Below, in pieces: positions 63,644 to 64,000 of a DNA stretch of 64,000 bases. Under the pieces are notes generated by a model. That model worked only from the letters and a program-made list of their open reading frames with translations, ran no database searches and was not told where the DNA came from. Every line of letters begins with the position of its first letter. Positions within the stretch are counted from its first letter, which is position 1. The position numbers and the translations under genes were made by a program. This stretch comes from a virus. The stretch is from the IMG/VR virus record IMGVR_UViG_3300025108_000024, positions 1 through 64,000 of that record; one strand, given 5' to 3'.

Positions 63644-64000
63644 TTAGCATACTGCTATAATACATACTTCAAGCATTCCTGCAGGTATCATATCTGTTTG
63701 TATAACTACCTTCATTTTATCTACTTGTATTATACTGGTATGAACTACTTCTTTTATATCTGCTACTTCTACTTGACCAAATACAGGTTCTTTTGGTTGA
63801 GTTATCATCCACACTTGAACAATAATATGCTCACAGTTAAGACCATGCTCTACCGGAAGTCCTTCTTTAACAAATTCTTCAGCTTGATATTGTTTAACAA
63901 ATCTTTTAGCGGCTTGTCTATTTGCAACTAAATCACTAGCTGCTTTAGGAGTTACTGCTCTTTCAGTATCAGTACCTGCAATTGCTTCAGCACTTGTTGC
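63644..64000 (-). CDS. C-terminus of fibre-like protein, 5' end outside window (118 aa visible)
   Basis: Minus-strand frame from base 64000 to a TAA at 63646-63644. It begins in the middle of a gene with ATSAEAIAGTDTERAVTPKA, the 'AxxGTDxxRAVTPxA' linker common in phage tail fibres, then a helical/beta region (AAKRFVKQYQAEEFVKEGLP) and the end QTDMIPAGMLEVCIIAVC. The start and size are unknown. It lies 23 bases upstream of the 1361-aa fibre gene in the same orientation. Confidence 0.75.
   Translation of the reverse strand, partial: ATSAEAIAGTDTERAVTPKAASDLVANRQAAKRFVKQYQAEEFVKEGLPVEHGLNCEHIIVQVWMITQPKEPVFGQVEVADIKEVVHTSIIQVDKMKVVIQTDMIPAGMLEVCIIAVC

Noticed and set aside
63614-63931. Plus-strand ORF of 105 codons at the right end
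   Set aside because: Composition is Tyr/Asn/Leu-rich as from AT-rich antisense DNA, and it lies opposite the clear fibre C-terminus at 63644-64000.

Overview
This window is a 64 kb piece of a tailed bacteriophage genome. The nearest recognisable group is the crAss-like phages (podovirus-type virions infecting Bacteroidetes). The evidence is a long minus-strand structural block in the crAss-type order: ring/adaptor proteins, a very large muzzle ('stabilisation') protein, several large cargo proteins, then giant proteins, one of which carries the DFDID signature of the crAss/phi14:2-type virion RNA polymerase. AT-rich DNA, absence of clear Shine-Dalgarno sites and fibre families common in phages of aquatic Bacteroidetes suggest a Flavobacteria-like aquatic host; this host call is inference. 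Terminase, portal and major capsid genes are not in the window, and both window ends cut through fibre-like genes.

Layout on the minus strand, read from right to left (the direction of transcription). 64000-53283 holds fibre/decoration genes: the end of a fibre gene, a 1361-aa fibre, a 53-aa protein, a 591-aa protein, a 500-aa collagen-like protein, a 618-aa protein with an ILEI/FAM3-like domain, a 33-aa Cys-rich peptide and a 286-aa collagen-like protein. 53222-50127 holds a small coiled-coil protein and two Cys-rich/Fn3-like proteins, ending in a terminator. 50007-48775 is an HTH-plus-metallophosphoesterase gene with its own terminator. 48715-41514 holds ring/adaptor candidates and the 1690-aa muzzle protein. 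41514-30218 holds four cargo-type proteins, the first of which is a composite peptidoglycan-degrading enzyme. 30194-9345 is only two genes, a 5054-aa protein (zincin peptidase plus RNA polymerase) and a 1893-aa protein (degenerate zincin plus PD-(D/E)XK nuclease). After the plus-strand island, 6201-1 holds small genes (membrane-anchored coiled coils, a 3TM-holin-like protein, small basic proteins) and two further fibre-like genes.

A plus-strand island at 6510-9277 carries class I ribonucleotide reductase (nrdB, a 46-codon ORF, nrdA). It diverges from the left minus-strand genes across a 308-base intergenic region and converges on the 1893-aa gene at a bidirectional terminator.

Inferred working: adsorption through the fibre and collagen-like proteins, wall penetration by the cargo hydrolase, injection of the cargo and the giant polymerase protein with the DNA, phage-directed transcription by that polymerase, and nucleotide supply from NrdAB. 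An 11-bp motif (TTTGTATATTA and close variants) upstream of seven genes on both strands is a candidate phage-specific promoter. TAG is used as a normal stop (nrdA, 53-aa gene), so the genome does not look TAG-recoded here.
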